DNA of 64,000 nt from Strix aluco (GCF_031877795.1 NC_133935.1:82303748-82367747); one strand, 5' to 3'; numbered from the stretch's first letter, positions 13,501 through 27,020 are shown. Numbers and translations are program-made. Notes: a model not told the origin generated them from the letters alone.

Positions 13501-16500
13501 TCACCACTGTCCCAAAAAGAGTGGTGAAGAACTGTGGCATTAACTGAGGATCTGTCAGAACCAAAGGCAAAATTAAAATAAAAATTTAAAAACCACAGCA
13601 TGATCCATTGAGAGTGACAAGAACTCACTATCCCTCAAACATGTTCAAATACAGAAGGTACAGTACTGAAGTTGCATCAACAGATCCAAGGCACCGTCAC
13701 ACCCTATTACTAGTGCAGTTCCAAGTAGCACAGCTCACTTTAGGTACAATCAGCACCTTCTGGTATAATTTTCACAGGTGATACTATTATACTAGCATGT
13801 TATTCACACCTAGAAACTAAAGCAGTTACTCATGGCTGAGAACAGATACACAGTACAATTACCAGAGTGAAACACTGGAAAAGGCTTGGCTTTAAGAAGT
13901 CGGTCTGTGCCTATTTGGTCAATAGAACAAGACAAATTGCTTCAGAAAAGCTAAGACCTAGCTTTATCTCCAAATTAAGTGCCCTTAAATTGCTGCAGCC
14001 ATGTTTCACTGCAAGTTAATTCTTGTACCACATATCAGGGAGCGTCATTCAAGAATGGGTTTTGGAAGTCGGAATTGCCAGGCAGAACAGTGTTTTTGCT
14101 TACCTTCCCCTTCGGATAGTGCAACTGATTGAATGTATTGAGAAGGTACACTTGTCTCATGCTTTTGCCAAGCATATGTATGGACACCACCTTCATCAAA
14201 AAGAAACCAGAATATATGTGCAAATTCATGTCCTCATATATAAGAACTTTCGTGTTTGTAAAAGTTGGTGTGAGATGAAAATATCAAGGCAAACATTCCT
14301 CCCATCTAAACGCAGGCTCTTGTACTTGCCTTCAGCTGCTGCGAGAGATTTGGCAGTGTAAATTCAGACCTGAGTGTCTATCATTTACATGGAAAATTCT
14401 ACTGCAATCAAGACAGGACATCAGCACTTTGCTTTCCATTTAAAAAAAGAAATTTGGCTTTAAGGATTGCAATTGTCAAAAACTAAAAGCACCACTGTGT
14501 AGGTAAGAAGCTGAGAAATCTCACAAAATTAAACTGAACTGACAACAGCTGACTGGTAAGAATCACACCCACAGAATTTTAAGACCTTTTTGGCACATGG
14601 CAATCCATGTCCATCTCCAAGTCATTTCTAAACCGACAACCAGTTCCACAGCAAGTAATGCCAGCACAGACACACAGTATACAAGAACAGCCAACAGTCA
14701 GCCAAACCAGCTCTACGCAGTCAGCGTAGGCTAAAGCCGGTCCAAGGGTTTGTCTCTATTATCACATCCTTCGGTTTGTTTGAATTCCACAGATGTAATA
14801 CAAAGGTTATATTTAGTGACTAATGTAGTTTGACACTGAGAAGCTTGAGAGCCTCTTTTTTGTAATCAAGTAGGAAGAAACCTGCAGCAGTACAGGCCTA
14901 TCATAAAAAGCACTGCTACGCTGGTTTCCTTTGCAAGGCCATTAAAAAAAATTTCAAAGTGAACCCTAACCTTCCTTGCGAACAGACCCAGAAAAGTGAT
15001 AACTGAAAAGGCAGTTAAGTCTGTAGTTGCTTCTGTTTCAGGGCTACAAAGGTCCAATGTGCCTGAAAATCTGCCCCTTCCTTTCTGAGAATTGGTTTAA
15101 TAAGAAATTATTTGTCTACACAAAGTTATCTATCCCTTCCTTCTCATTAGGCCATCAAAGCTTCTTTATCTTCTGAACTTTTATAACAAAACTACTGAAA
15201 CAAGAAGTTAAGGCCTTTAGGAGCATGTTCCAGTAACTAGCTTTTCCTCTTACAAATCCCCTGATCTGCTTAGTGGACTGTAAAAATCATGCTTTTAATA
15301 CACAATTACACAAGGATATAGAAAAAGAAATATTTGAAGAATAGTGTTCTTTATCCTGAGGATTTCTAAAGCTTATTTCAGTGCTGAACAAACAAAAGGT
15401 ATCAGCCAGAGGAACAATACTGTTTTCTTACATCAGATCACAAAAAGGAAGATCTGAGCAGCACTACAGACTTGACTACTATTTACTCAATCACAATTGG
15501 CAGTTCAGAAACTGAAATTATGCCTTTATTGAAAAGATTTTCTGTTCCCCAACCTGTTATTCCACACGTACTAGTTGTCAGCCTTATCGGACATGCCACC
15601 TACTATACTGCTGGAAGAACGGTCATGGAAGGGGATCTGTGGCACCAGAATTAAACTTCTTGGTACACGCTTCACTTTCTTCATGCACAAACTCAAATAA
15701 GACAAACTGAAGGCTTCGGGAACTTCTTTTGCCGATGCACGGGTCTGATGGGAATTGCCTAAACCTGCAGCCAGCTTTTATTCCATTTGTAAATTACTGC
15801 ATTATAGAGCAGGAATGGAGTCCAATTCTAGCTGATGCATCATCATATGGATTATCACATGGTAAGATCTAGTCAGACTAAGGGAATCTATGTCATTTTC
15901 TGACACAGCAGACTCAGGTTGAGATTGTACAAACATACCAATGTATACATAGCCTCATTATTCAATACTGATTTTTTCAAATGACTAGTCTCATGCTTGC
16001 TACCACAGCTAAGAATAAACCCCATGGAAACATGATTGGTTACTAGTTTTATAACCTGGAAAACTATAGAGTCAGAGTAATGCATAAAATTAACTTGCAA
16101 TTCTGCATAAAATCAAGCTGTAATCTTTTAACAAAGCGCCACTCCCACTGTAATTCTCCAAGATCCAAACAGTTTTCATATAATAAACAACATACTCTAA
16201 ATACCTGAGTCCAAATGGTGTACTTGGCTGCGATTTCAAACTCCCCCACCCTGACCCTTCACAACTTTTTTCTAGCACAGATCAGAAACAGTTAGGGGAC
16301 TAAATTTAGTAATACTTGTTTTGTGTTTTAACTAGCAACACAAGCTGAAGGATACAGCACAATATTAACAGAGTTGTATTTTCATTAGAAACAACCAAGA
16401 AAGAACATCTTTAGAATTACCTCTAGCTGCCGAAAAGCTCACAGAGTAGCACAAAACCACAGCATTTCTGAGGTGTATATATATATAAATACAGGTATCA

Positions 16501-17539
16501 ACCTGCCAACTTATTTTCACCACTCATTCTTTCACAGAAAACTACTTCACTAAAAGGAAGCTGGCAGGGAGGGCAGAGGGAAAGATAAAGAAAGCTTAAT
16601 TCTATGTTTAAAGGCAAGACAGAGATTTAGACTTCCATTTAGGGAAGGCATGTTTACTGGAATGCTCTTTCCTCAATTAAAAAAGGATGCTTTTCAAATG
16701 GTTGTGATGATAAAAAAATAAGCAAGGAACCATACCTGCTTTCTAGGCTTAGCCTGTCACAGTACAACAGTACAAACAGTACTGTTGAGTTCATTGCCTG
16801 AATCATTCTGCTAATTGGAAAAACGCTGAAGTTCATCCTACTCCCTCAATTACTCACATACTATTTAAATGGCCACACACTCATATTCACTAATGTGAAG
16901 ACAGCTTTGTTTATGGTGACGTATTTGTTACTCACCTAATTATATGAAGGTGGAATAAGCCGAGACCTTCATTCAGTAGTGTCAACAAAGAGCTTAATCA
17001 AGAAACAGCATATAGAACCAACGCTATCCTCAAGTTCCTTCATGAACTACTTAAAGGGAGGGCAGAGATGTGCACCAAACTGTGCACCACATGCAGGTGG
17101 TTGCACCGAGTAGTCCAGTGTAAGGCGTGCTCCTTACTGCTGCTCCCGGATCCCTGGGAGGAATGGCCGGAGAGAAGCACTCTCCAAGCTCTCAGAGACA
17201 GTCAGACCAGAAGAACAAGCTGTTGTACCAAATCAGAATAGTTATTTCTGGCCTTTCAGTTTGTTAACCACCAAGACCACAAGCAACCATTTAGGACTAG
17301 AAATGGCAAAATTCAATGCTTAATGAAAAAAAAAGGTCCTGTGACGTGAACAAAGCTACTAATGTAATCTGTATCACTACGCGTGAGGCTCATTAACCAC
17401 TTACCAAGGCAAGGTTTCTGCATCTAGCTTGGCTGCCATGATTCTCCACACTGCCATCCCTCTCCACGCTCCCTCGTGCGTGCTTTGGAGAGATTTCAGA
17501 TGCCATTTCAGGAGAATCTGAGACGAGATTTCTAGGCAT
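3527..17539 (-). CDS. PROSER2: proline and serine-rich protein 2 (spliced, three coding exons)
   Basis: Exons join as 17539-17405, 5691-5439 and 4518-3527, giving 1380 nt and about 459 residues, close to human PROSER2 (about 435 from memory). All junctions are GT-AG and phases agree (0, then 1). The N-terminus is short and Ser-rich. Residues 46-71 carry the conserved DDESLKYLTHEEQDVL / FFEETIDAL block. Next come an acidic Ser-rich part, a proline-rich stretch (about 138-175), a block with LLRSIPTPLIMAQKMSE (about 178-194), RRAQVLANI (269-278), and a C-terminal VKFSGRGSTEEARREAL / RKLGLLK block (to 456). These blocks match my memory of human PROSER2, and the first and last also occur in its relative SARG (C1orf116). 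The molecular function is not established. No signal peptide, membrane segment or catalytic domain is visible. Start chosen at MPRN (17539); an in-frame ATG lies 15 codons upstream. Confidence 0.93.
4519..5438 (-). other. PROSER2: PROSER2 intron 3
   Basis: This 920-base intron has a CAG|GTAGTG donor and a TTTTAAG acceptor. I see no repeat or conserved element in it. Confidence 0.85.
5439..5691 (-). CDS. PROSER2: PROSER2 middle coding exon
   Basis: The exon is 253 nt, preceded by a C-rich tract and CACAG acceptor and followed by CCAG|GTAGTG. It enters in phase 0 at DDESLKYLTHEE and leaves after one base of residue 130. It encodes the most conserved block of the protein, an acidic helix-like stretch with FFEETIDALEDDLEEPV, then a Ser/Glu-rich region. 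The human and SARG proteins share the block, which makes this the safest diagnostic exon of the gene. Confidence 0.95.
5910..5932 (+). repeat. homopolymer G run (23 G)
   Basis: An uninterrupted run of 23 G on plus, or C on the transcribed PROSER2 strand, about 220 bases upstream of the middle exon and 60 bases from the LTR. Such runs are unstable and hard to sequence, so the exact length may be an assembly artefact. Confidence 0.95.
5994..6591 (-). mobile_element. solo LTR of an endogenous retrovirus (ERVL-like)
   Basis: The 598-base element begins TG and ends CA. It is flanked on both sides by the same 5 bases, ATCCT (5989-5993 and 6592-6596), a target-site duplication. Read on the minus strand it opens with TGTCCTGGTTTTGGCTGGGA, has a TATATA box (plus near 6306-6312), an AT-rich stretch with ATTAAA-type signals (plus about 6115-6160), and ends in GGGTTTAAACCACAACA. 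This layout and the text resemble a family I remember from songbirds and other Neoaves (TguLTR5-like, ERVL); the family name is from memory. No internal gag, pol or env sequence is present, so it is a recombined solo copy, in the same orientation as PROSER2. Confidence 0.9.
8157..8203. repeat. short tandem duplication, 30-base period
   Basis: The 17-base word CATGCTACAACTACATT occurs at 8157 and again at 8187. It is a minor local duplication in intron 2 with no visible function. Confidence 0.7.
10658..11100 (-). mobile_element. ancient CR1/L3-like LINE 3' fragment, antisense on plus
   Basis: The plus strand shows a degraded version of a widespread amniote repeat: a segment like 'ggatcagaccaaaaagtcca', later 'gagttccatag' and 'aaaaagtacttcctt'. 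The spacing corresponds to the reverse complement of the C-terminal part of a CR1-type ORF2 and its 3' UTR. Many indels make it old. Edges are approximate. Confidence 0.55.
11960..12180 (+). mobile_element. old CR1 ORF2 fragment
   Basis: The plus-strand translation holds CR1 signatures in the usual order: ILGYINQG, then HPHLEYRVQ, then DAATLDRVQNRARS. These correspond to the conserved region just after the reverse transcriptase. It is frameshifted and lacks a recognisable 3' end. The part before 11960 may belong to it but is too degraded to call. Confidence 0.55.
12659..12709. repeat. tandem duplication, 27-base period
   Basis: A unit starting CCAAGTCATACTA and ending in CTCTT at 12659-12685 is repeated from 12686 with one substitution (aat to agt), truncated near 12709. 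Confidence 0.75.
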
Positions 17540-17620
17540 CACACTCTCTTGACTTATCGATCCCGATGCAGCGTAGAATGTCATCAGCGTATTACGTAGG
17601 GCTGCTAGCTTTATTCATTT
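17405..17620 (-). CDS. PROSER2: PROSER2 exon 2, with start codon
   Basis: The acceptor is TTCTCTGTTTTCAG at 17621 and above, the donor TTG|GTAAGT. The first 81 bases are treated as 5' UTR. An in-frame TGA just after the acceptor closes the reading frame upstream, so the protein must start in this exon. Two in-frame ATGs exist: 17584 (C at -3, poor context) and 17539 (G at -3). The second gives MPRN and a 45-residue N-terminal part that lines up in length with the human protein before DDESLKY, so it is preferred. A separate 8-codon upstream ORF (MNKASSPT) begins at 17618. Confidence 0.88.
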
Positions 17621-20600
17621 CTGAAAACAGAGAATAACGTGATACATTTAAATCTGGCTTTTAAAATGCTTGAAAAGGAGTGGAAAATAAATAGTAAAAA
17701 AAAATCCTACACAAGTTAATAAAAGGCATATCTTTATGCTCTAGAACACATCTACCATGGGCATCTTTTAAAAAAAGATTGGTCTTATTCTGAAAGGTGA
17801 CTTTAAAAATGCAACATAGCAAGGCTCTGTATCCCCATCTTGTAGACATCTGGTGTGGAAGCACACAATTACGAGCATCGACTGGGTACACATACCTGTC
17901 CTACAGATTCGGTTTGTGTTTTCCATTATGACACAGTAACAAAAACCCCTCAGCCCTCAGCTATCAACTGACCCAGTTCAAATATCTTCATCTTTTATTA
18001 GCTTTTAGACAAGAATTCTATTTATCAGATCACATGAGGGAAACAGAATCCAGTTCATTTCCTAACACTGCTGCAGTTAACTCGTGTGTTACTGAAGCAG
18101 CTCTATGCCAACTACTTCTGGGGGAAGATCCATGAATAGAACTTAATGCCATTTTTGCACCATCACATTACATAGCAAAATTGAGTTTTAAAGCTTACAC
18201 AGATTTTATTTCACTCAGCCATGAAGAAACACTGCTTGTACATTTGGAAGATGCTTATTGAAAGAGACATATGCACCAGCACTTACTGGAGCAAAAGCCC
18301 CCAGTTTAAGCTATCCTAGTGTTCGGTTCTGTAGTATCTCTCTGAATTGTCATCATCTCTCAAAACACTCTGGTAGAATTTCTTCCTTCATTCTCAAAGT
18401 ATCACAAATATGAAAGTCATCCTTGTGCACTAACAGCACAAACACGGGGTGGGTAAAAAGTAGAACCTAGCTCATTTCTCTCTCCAGTATGTTAAAACAT
18501 CCTTCGCAACAAGAAATTGCCTTGTTCTTTAACAGTCCATCTTTTCATCCACCCTGCCTGTGATCAGGAAGCAGCTGTGACACATTCCTCAAAACAGTTG
18601 GTTCTGAGGTACCGCATTATATGCGACCAGCTGGGAACTGGATACCATTACCCTGACACTGTACAAATGAAATGAGATGGTCCTGCTTCCCAAGTGCTTC
18701 TCCCTTTGTTATGGTTCAAGAGGTGACATGAGAAGCAAAGTCACGTCTGCATTTCCAATTCAATTGGATTACTTCTCCTTCCTCCCTACCCCTGTCAGCC
18801 GAGGGCTGAGAAACCAGAGCCTCCTGGTAAGCTGATTAGTGTTTCATAGCAGAGAGATAACATCTGCCAATACTGAGCAACAATTCCATCCCGCTGATCG
18901 TTTCCTCCCAGGAGGGGGCTATGACATTACCACAGGTAATGCTCTCTCGTCTATGCTCTAGCACCAACGTGTCCTGTGGGAAGGCTCCCACACAATGTAG
19001 CTAGGCTGCAGTCCAGCAAGTCTTGGAAGCACAATCCACATAAACAGAGCACTGGATTGCACACTAAAAGCATCTGCTAGACCTAATGTTCATAAGAAAG
19101 GCTAACGATTAAGATTTAGCCTTGCTTTTACATAAAAAGAACATTCTTCCTTTCTTCCATTAATAACATTATCTATAAACAAATACAGTGCATCCTCATG
19201 ATAATGGTTTTTAAGTGATGCCACAGAGGTAGAAACATGCTCTTGGTCCTGATTTTCAGACCGACATGAGAGCACTGCAGCAGCTGCTCTACCTTTGATT
19301 GCCGCATATCCAGGCTCAAACCAAAAAGCTCTGCTGCAGAAGGCCAAACTAGAAAAGAGCAGCCCGAGTCTAGAACATACCCTGCAACAGCAGGTCCATC
19401 TACAACAAACCCTGTGGCACTGAATAGCCACACACAAACAAGAAAATATATATGGTTTTTAGAAGGCAAAACTATCAGAGAATATCTTGACACCTCTGGA
19501 ATTCACAGAAAACTCCCACTGACTTCACATTTCATCCCATGACTTTCAAGGTGATGTTCAGATGGAAAAGAGTATTTTTCTAAGGAGGGACCAGCAAGAG
19601 GCAAATACTGCTACTGACATCCAGCATAAGGTGAGTATCATTTCTCATCAGCTGCAGCATCAATTTTTATCCCGGTGTCCCCAGTATAAACTGGACATGC
19701 CATGTTTGTTCAGTCCCTCGGTGATATATTAGCTACCAGATTTCTATAAAATGTTCACAAACAGTTTTGAGAATTTTCTAGACTACATTATGAGAGGTCA
19801 CAGCTCCAGACTGCAACAGATATCACAGACAAGACCCACATTTAAAGACTAACCACATGAAGTTATCAATCCAAGTTACCAAGAAACTAATCAGTGGGCC
19901 AAACCTCTGAGGGAGAAGAAAGTATTTAAGAGTACTGTTTTTCTTTCTCCAACAGCAAAACCTTAGCCTACCCAGGTCTAAGCTTCATAGCAGGCTATCC
20001 ACATCCAGGACAAGGGGAACACCCAGATTCAGTAGCAATAAACATGGCAGCCACAAGTTCTAAATTACAACAAATAACTCCGCTTCCATCAAGCTCCTGT
20101 TACTCATTTTGGAGTTCGAGTGCAGACATTTCACAAAGCTCCTGAACAAAGAATAAAGGCAGTGACTGCAACTGGTTAAGAGAGCCACCCACACAAGATC
20201 AAGTAGCAAGCATTATGGCGCTGGTTCTGCTTTGTGTTGTAAGCCACGACTTCTTTGGAGGTTTTACTTATTTCAGAAAAGCTCAGGAGCTGTGGGATAG
20301 AGCCTGTGAGCCTGCAGAAAGGCGGAGGGGGGGGAGATTGTTTTCCCTTCTATCTTTCACATCATCTTTAACACTTCAAGGGTACACATTAATAAGATCA
20401 TAACCCATTCACATTATTACTTCTCCCCTTTGCTGTGGTTTTTTTTTATGCTATAAGGGATAAACTCCTACATATTTGTACAGTATCTAGTGCAGCTACA
20501 GCTGATGCTAGGTTGCCCGGCACTGCTGCAATACATACGGCATGCGTTACAGACAAATTCCCCTCCTAACCATGACTAACACAGAGGTCCCTTCGCTCGT

Positions 20601-23600
20601 TTTATGTCCCCTCTATTAAGTGAAAGACTTTGTGGATTTAAGATAGAAATAGCCAAGAACCTAATGAATCTCAAGACCACCCCACTGCCTGTTTCAGTAG
20701 GATTGCCTAGGTAACAAGCAAGGGTTCAAAAATAAGGTAACCATCCTCAGAGACAGCAAGAACAGCAGGATGACAGGCAGCTGTTCCTCCTGACCTTCAG
20801 AGATGCATTAAATATGAAAGTTGCTCGCAACAGGATTTGTTGCTTGGTCTATTCAACGCATTGCAGTAGGTTTGTTTTTTTTTTTCCTTCATTTAAGAGA
20901 TGTGTGCCTGTACCATTAGGGATTAATAAAAAAAAGCAGACCACGATACAAGAGTGCAGAAGTGTGACAGGAACAGTACTATTTTGAGAGAAGATCCCAA
21001 ATATTAAATCAAAAAGGCATCTTAGGGCAGATGTGATTGTATCAGCTGAAATGATCACTTCTTGGTTACACCAGAGCTAGCCTTCACGAGATACTTAAAA
21101 CAATACAATTCACATATCATGCATGTTTGTCAGAGGGCAGTAAGAGGAAATTGAAATATTTCGAAGTTAACATGGAATTTTGCTTCCAAAGATTTAATTT
21201 TGCTTTGACAGAGACACATAATTCAGAGAGACTGTATTAAGTTGCCATCAAAGATAATGGTGTGGTCTGTCCTTTTAAGAAGGATGTTTTTATAGTTTTG
21301 CTGACTCGGATTACTTCTCCACTGAAGTTCAATGTTAGCATTTACAAGCAACTGTTTCTGTAATAGCAGGAGATTGAGAAAATTGTTTAACAATCCTATC
21401 TGAAGACTAGCTCAATAGGCAAAAAGATCAATCCTACAAAAATGGAAGACATTTAGAGGCTAAAAGTCAACCACTACATAAGCCAGGAGCTGAAAGCCAG
21501 CAAACAGACAGCAAGCACCATGCCATTTACTGCACAATGTATTTAAGGTAAGTAGAGTCAACAATTTTTAGAAAGTTATCATGCATTTTTAAAAGGGCAC
21601 AATATCAGTCTCTCCCTCCCTTCACTACTCATACAATTTCTAGAACGCTCTTTGCCTGAACCATTTCTTAAGCTAGATTTCTAAGCCTAGGGTGTACTCT
21701 GAGCATCACACACACTTTGTCTGTCCTTGAACAGCTCAGTGATGAACTGAAACAGAAAAAACGGCCAGTGAACTTCAAGGTTTGTTTAATCCATCAGCTG
21801 TATACACACATACCAATGCACACACTCAGCTCTGCGTACACCGTCAATCATTTGCACTCCATAGCGGTGCTTGAGTTTGGAGAGTTAAGCATCTGGAAAA
21901 AACATCTGAAAGTACTCTGAGGTAATTGTGGGATAGGTTTTATAAAAATGATGGTACTGGGGAGGACTAGAGACCTGTACCTCTATGAGCCTCTGACAGT
22001 TAGCAGCAGATGCTGATGCTGAGGGAAGAGTTTGTAAAACAAGGCAAGCAGAGAGCAGGAATTAATTCAGATTCCTGCACGTTGCAGTCAGGAGACCACA
22101 GGGCTTCCCAAAACAGGCCAGGTATTTGTGTCTAATAACCTGATGAATTTCTCCTTGTATTAAGTGCTCCTGCAACATACCTTTGAACCTGCTGTGCAAG
22201 ATCACAGCTAACCAACCAACTGGCCCATGACATGTCTTCACTGAACCACTGCTGTTACAGACTCCTCAAAAGTAATGATCCAGTATGGTGGACATATTTC
22301 CTCCTTATGAGCAGAGCTATCAGCAACCAAATTCTTCTCACCTCCTTCAGCGTACGAAATACAGAATAAATCCTTGAGCTTTAGAGGTAATCCATGTCCT
22401 ACCCTTGTGATATACAGTAAGATTTAAGCTTTCTGGTAGAAGAATAGACTGTCAGTACTGCCTACAAAGGCCAAACCTCACAGGCAAGTTGACTAACTCT
22501 AGGAACACACAGGATGGCTGAAGAGGTATTGCTTTGAGCACACAAAAACCCCAGAATCAGACAGTAAATTTGTAAGCTGTTCTTACAGAAAAAGTCAAAA
22601 AAACCTTGAAGTAACAATTGGCAATGCTTGATGTTCAGGAACCAAGGTAAACCAAAACTGGCCAACACAGTTCAGTTGGGATTTTTCTTTTCCATATCAT
22701 AAGTGTAGATGCTTATGATAACATGCTAATGCATTTTACCATGAAGCACATTCCTTATTTGCTCATGAAAAATCTTGTCTGAAACAGTCATGGCTATTTA
22801 ACATCCAGTAACCAGGAAATGTTTCTGCCCTTGTTTAGAGAGGGACTGTCACCACAGTACAGCCAGCCAAATAGAAATAGTGACCATTAAAAAAAAAACC
22901 CCACACCCCACTCACCCAATCTGTGACAGAATGGTCCTCTAAAGAAGAACCAGGCCAACAGCATTTTTATAAACACTTCCTCAGATATAAAATCTGATGG
23001 AGATTTTCAGAATGGGTGACAGGTGTCAAGTAAGTCTGAACAATGTTTAGCAAAGTGGGAACTGGGGGTACTCTCACAGTAGCATGGCAGCCCAGGACAG
23101 ACATGCAGCTACAACCAAAATAATTAGAGTGCTAACAGCCATGCGAGACTCTCAGAATTCAAGGGAATTTAATGCAAGTAACCCCAATATTTTGTTTTAA
23201 ACTTTCTGGTTTCTGTGGTGCATTCGTGACAATTCAAACTTTCCTCTACAGGCTGGAGAACTACAAAATCCGTTAGTTTTAAAACTAAAGACAAAGATTC
23301 TCTCAGTCCTCCGAATCTGGAGCCTCAAAAAACACACTGAATGTCATTCATACAACTCGCACTAGAATTTGAGAGAGCTGCCAACAGTGAAATAATTAAT
23401 CCTGTGTACACAAGTTCTTAAAAGAACTAGATGGGTAAGGCACCAATTCAGTGAAACTTAAATCCAGCTGACTTCACTAGGATATTTCATCACACGCTTA
23501 AATGGTTTGGTGAATTGGATCACAAATTAAATGTAGCAACCACTTAAAAAGAAAGGAAACAATCACAAAACAACATTTACATCACCGAAGTAATAATTCA

Positions 23601-26600
23601 ATTGCTACACTGAATTCCCCAAATCATGCTTTGCTCAGAAACAAAGTTTAAGGTCACACCTTTGACCATGCTAATCCAAGCCTCAAGATACCAGAAAAAG
23701 AGGGTTCAATACTGTGCTTCATTCTTAACTGGTCTTTATGGATTTTCAAGAACAGCCTTTTTAGTTTTTTGAGACCCTATACTTTAGAAACTTTGTTACC
23801 TACTGAAGACAACTAAGCCAACACAAGCCAAGAGACCTCTGGCAAAAGCCTAGATCATCATTACCTCATCATCCTCTCTGCAGTGTTTGGGAAATGCTGC
23901 ATCTTTTAAAACAGACAGTGGAGTATCAATGCAGGATGTGATAACGCTAAGCACACTGGTCCACCCTCAAGACAGAATTTATCTGGGGAAAAAACCATGA
24001 AGCATGTTCTCACGTGTCTTTATCCCTTGCAAGTAAACTCTGTTCCCAGTTCACTACAATAACAGCTTCAGCTGAATCCAGTTGCCTCAATTGAAGGCCA
24101 GTGGCTAAGGTTCATACACAACATTGTGCATTAAACCAGCAGAGAAAGATCCCTGAAGTGCTCACATTTTCCCATGTGTTTACAGTGACAGAATCCCTCC
24201 CTGCCCCAACTAAAAATAAAACTACAGCCAGGGACAAGCAGTTACTTTTCTTTAGATTAACATATTACTGAAGGATAACGATAAGGCTCTCACTGGTACT
24301 CTCCAATTTAGATTTGATGACCAGTACCAGTACCTGCTCAGTGGGAAAACTACATGTAACAGCCAGAGCTGTCTAGTCCAGTATTACACAGGGCTTTAAA
24401 CACATCCAGGTGGTGGCTGAGGTCTCCTCTGAGTTCAGATTTCCTTATGTAAATTTCAACAAGGAAAGTATCCAATTCTTTAAAAGTTACCCTTTTTAAG
24501 TTTCCCCTGTTAACATCAGGGTGGTGCTATCTATGACAGCCAACACTTTAGAAACATGAAATGTACATAAACAATTTCAGGTACAGACTCCTCTGTAATT
24601 AGTCAACTTCTGTCTTGTCACAGGTGTAACATCACTGGGGTTTAGGGTTTCATTATGTAACTACTGCTGCACTCATAGCAAAGGTGAACCAAATCCTGTT
24701 TTACAAAGTATTTAGGACAGAAAGGTAATTTTCAGCCCCAGTACAGCTGTATCTTAGGTTGCTTTCCTATGTTTCTTTTTGCAGCTGCTGTGCTGGCATA
24801 GGGAGAAGGACAGAAGACATCTGAAGCACAAAGCAGAGGTGTTTACTTTAAAAAGCAGCTAATTTAATGCACATTTCATTCCTACGTCAGTACATAAAGG
24901 TCTGCCTGCCCAAGGCAAACAGAGCTGAAAAGTGCATTGACAAAACAGAGCAGTAAAGTCTTGCTCTGGACTTCCCTTGGTACAGGGATAATCAATACGC
25001 ACCTAATTGAAAAGGATATCTTCAAGCAGTTAGTTACACTGGATATTAAAATTCGTTGCTTTTATTTTTTAATTAAAAAAAAGGGGAGGAGGGAGGACTT
25101 GGTAACAGTATTTGACACAGCCTGTCTGTCTGGCTTTGAAAGCCACATTCATATGCTCATTTATTTTCATGCTCCAGTATTTTAGAAGGTCAGTCAGCCT
25201 GAGACTTGTCAACTGCTCAGGAGTTAAATTGTTCCAGTTACTATATCCAACCAGCAAGCCCCTCTGCCAACATTCTTGGTTAATATTTCTCTCAGAGGCA
25301 CGCAGAGAAAAAGCAGCTATGACCAACAAGAGTAGAGTTTTACTATTGACAAACTAGAGATGTAATACAGAATCTCCCAGTTCCTTTCCAGTATCAGGCA
25401 TTACTTCTAGTCAGAAAACTTCATTTTACTCATCCAGCCTTTGTTGTAAAAACCCCCCAAAAAAACCTTGACAAGAAAGACACAGCTGGAAAAAAATCTA
25501 TTCCATTCCTGAGAAATAATTAGTATCTTCATTTCTTGGAGACCTGAGAGTAACTTTTTTTTTTTCCTTTTACTGTTTAAACACCAGCTCCCCCCTTATA
25601 CAGCAGTAATTACTGCAAAGGAAGGAGAAAAGCCACAATTGTTATTCTTTATAGTAGTACCTGTACAAGGAAGTCCATCTGCAATGCTGCATTAGTCAAG
25701 GATCTGTAGAACAGTCTTAAAATAATGCCTTTTCATTAGCCTAAGCCAGAAATTGCAAAAGCTTTTAAAACTAAAACTTACGCTTTAGGGTTTGGAAATG
25801 TCTTTCCTTCTGTGCCCTTCATAAAAGGAAGCGGAAATAATTGTTACTTACATTTCTGATACTTGTTATAGTTTAAAATCCTTGCAAAATTTTTAGGAAG
25901 ATAAACAACCTCCTCCCAATTTCTCTATTTCATCTACATGCTCGTTACTGCAGGAATCATCTCTTGCTACACCCATGCACAGGACCAAGCACAACAGAGC
26001 TCCACTTTCAGCTACCTCCTCTCCATGCTAAAACAAAAACTATTCAGGAAACATGCCCTTGAGATCCTGGATTACTGAAAATCCCAAGACTGTTTATAAG
26101 ACTGTGGTTTCTCTTACACATACTAAACCTCACCCGAACTACCTAAGATTACAACCTTAAGAAGCACCATCCATCTCATGCTTACCATCTCCAATGGAAA
26201 AGGCACCTGACAGAGGGTAGGGAAAAAAAAAAAAAGTATTTTGAACTAGAATCTGCTACTGTTTAAGCCCACAGTTTTTCCACTGGTAATGTTAAATTGC
26301 AGAGTCAGAAAACAATGAGGAGGAATAAAGCAGCTCTTTCCCATCAGCCTCAGTCAGTCAGTAATATCGTACCAAAGTTTAACAATGCACAGGCATGAAT
26401 CGTTTCCTAAACTCTCTTTTTTTTCAAGTTGCCAATTAGCACACACAAATTCTTTTTAGACAGGATATGATGAGGAAGAACAACAAATCCAAGGGGGGGG
26501 GGGGGGGGGAATAAACCTTAACACAGCTCAATACTGAGAAACTAAGCCTCATATACAGCAGGGAAGGAGTTCGCGAAGAGTTTTCCTCCTCCCCTTATCT

Positions 26601-27020
26601 GTACACAGAACTAAGCCAAGTCCAAAGCACCCTCGGGGGCTGTGCCAGTCCCCCTCTCCCCGCTGACAACGCCGCGCTGGGAACCGCGGCAACGGGCGTG
26701 AGGGGGGGAAAGAAAAAAAAAAATAATTACAAAATCAATTAGTAAGTAGTAAGACCAATACTGAACCATTCCTCTCAAGGCTGGCAAACGCGCGGAGCAC
26801 TCCGCGGCATCTCTGCGAAGGGGCCGCTGAGGGAGACCGAACCAGGGGCAGGCGGAGCGGCGGGAGCTCATCGCCTCACGGCAGCGGCTCCTCGCGCCGC
26901 CAGCCCCCGCTCCCGGCAGGCGAGCACCGGGGCCAGGGCGGGAGCGAAGATTCCCCTCAGCCGGAGCACCGAAGCTCCGCGCAGGGCGAGGGGAGCCCTC
27001 TGAAGGGAGGCTGCACTCAC
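17621..27020 (-). other. PROSER2: PROSER2 intron 1
   Basis: A 9.4-kb first intron with donor CAGCCG|GTGAGTGC and acceptor TTTTCAG. It is AT-rich except for the end next to exon 1, which lies in the CpG island. Apart from a short TA stretch, an A-rich tract and a 17-base G run at 26493, I recognise no repeat family or coding exon here. Confidence 0.75.
26493..26509 (+). repeat. homopolymer G run (17 G)
   Basis: An uninterrupted G17 on plus (C17 on the transcribed strand), about 500 bases inside intron 1 from the exon 1 donor. The length may be uncertain for the same technical reasons as the run at 5910. Confidence 0.95.

Larger units (their letters stand above)
5692..17404 (-). other. PROSER2: PROSER2 intron 2
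   Basis: An 11.7-kb intron between CTTG|GTAAGT and CCACAG|GATGAT. It contains a 23-base G run, a solo LTR, two old LINE remnants and small tandem duplications, all listed separately. I see no coding exon in the rest. The longest open frames (for example on both strands at 8852-9277) resemble nothing I know. Confidence 0.85.
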
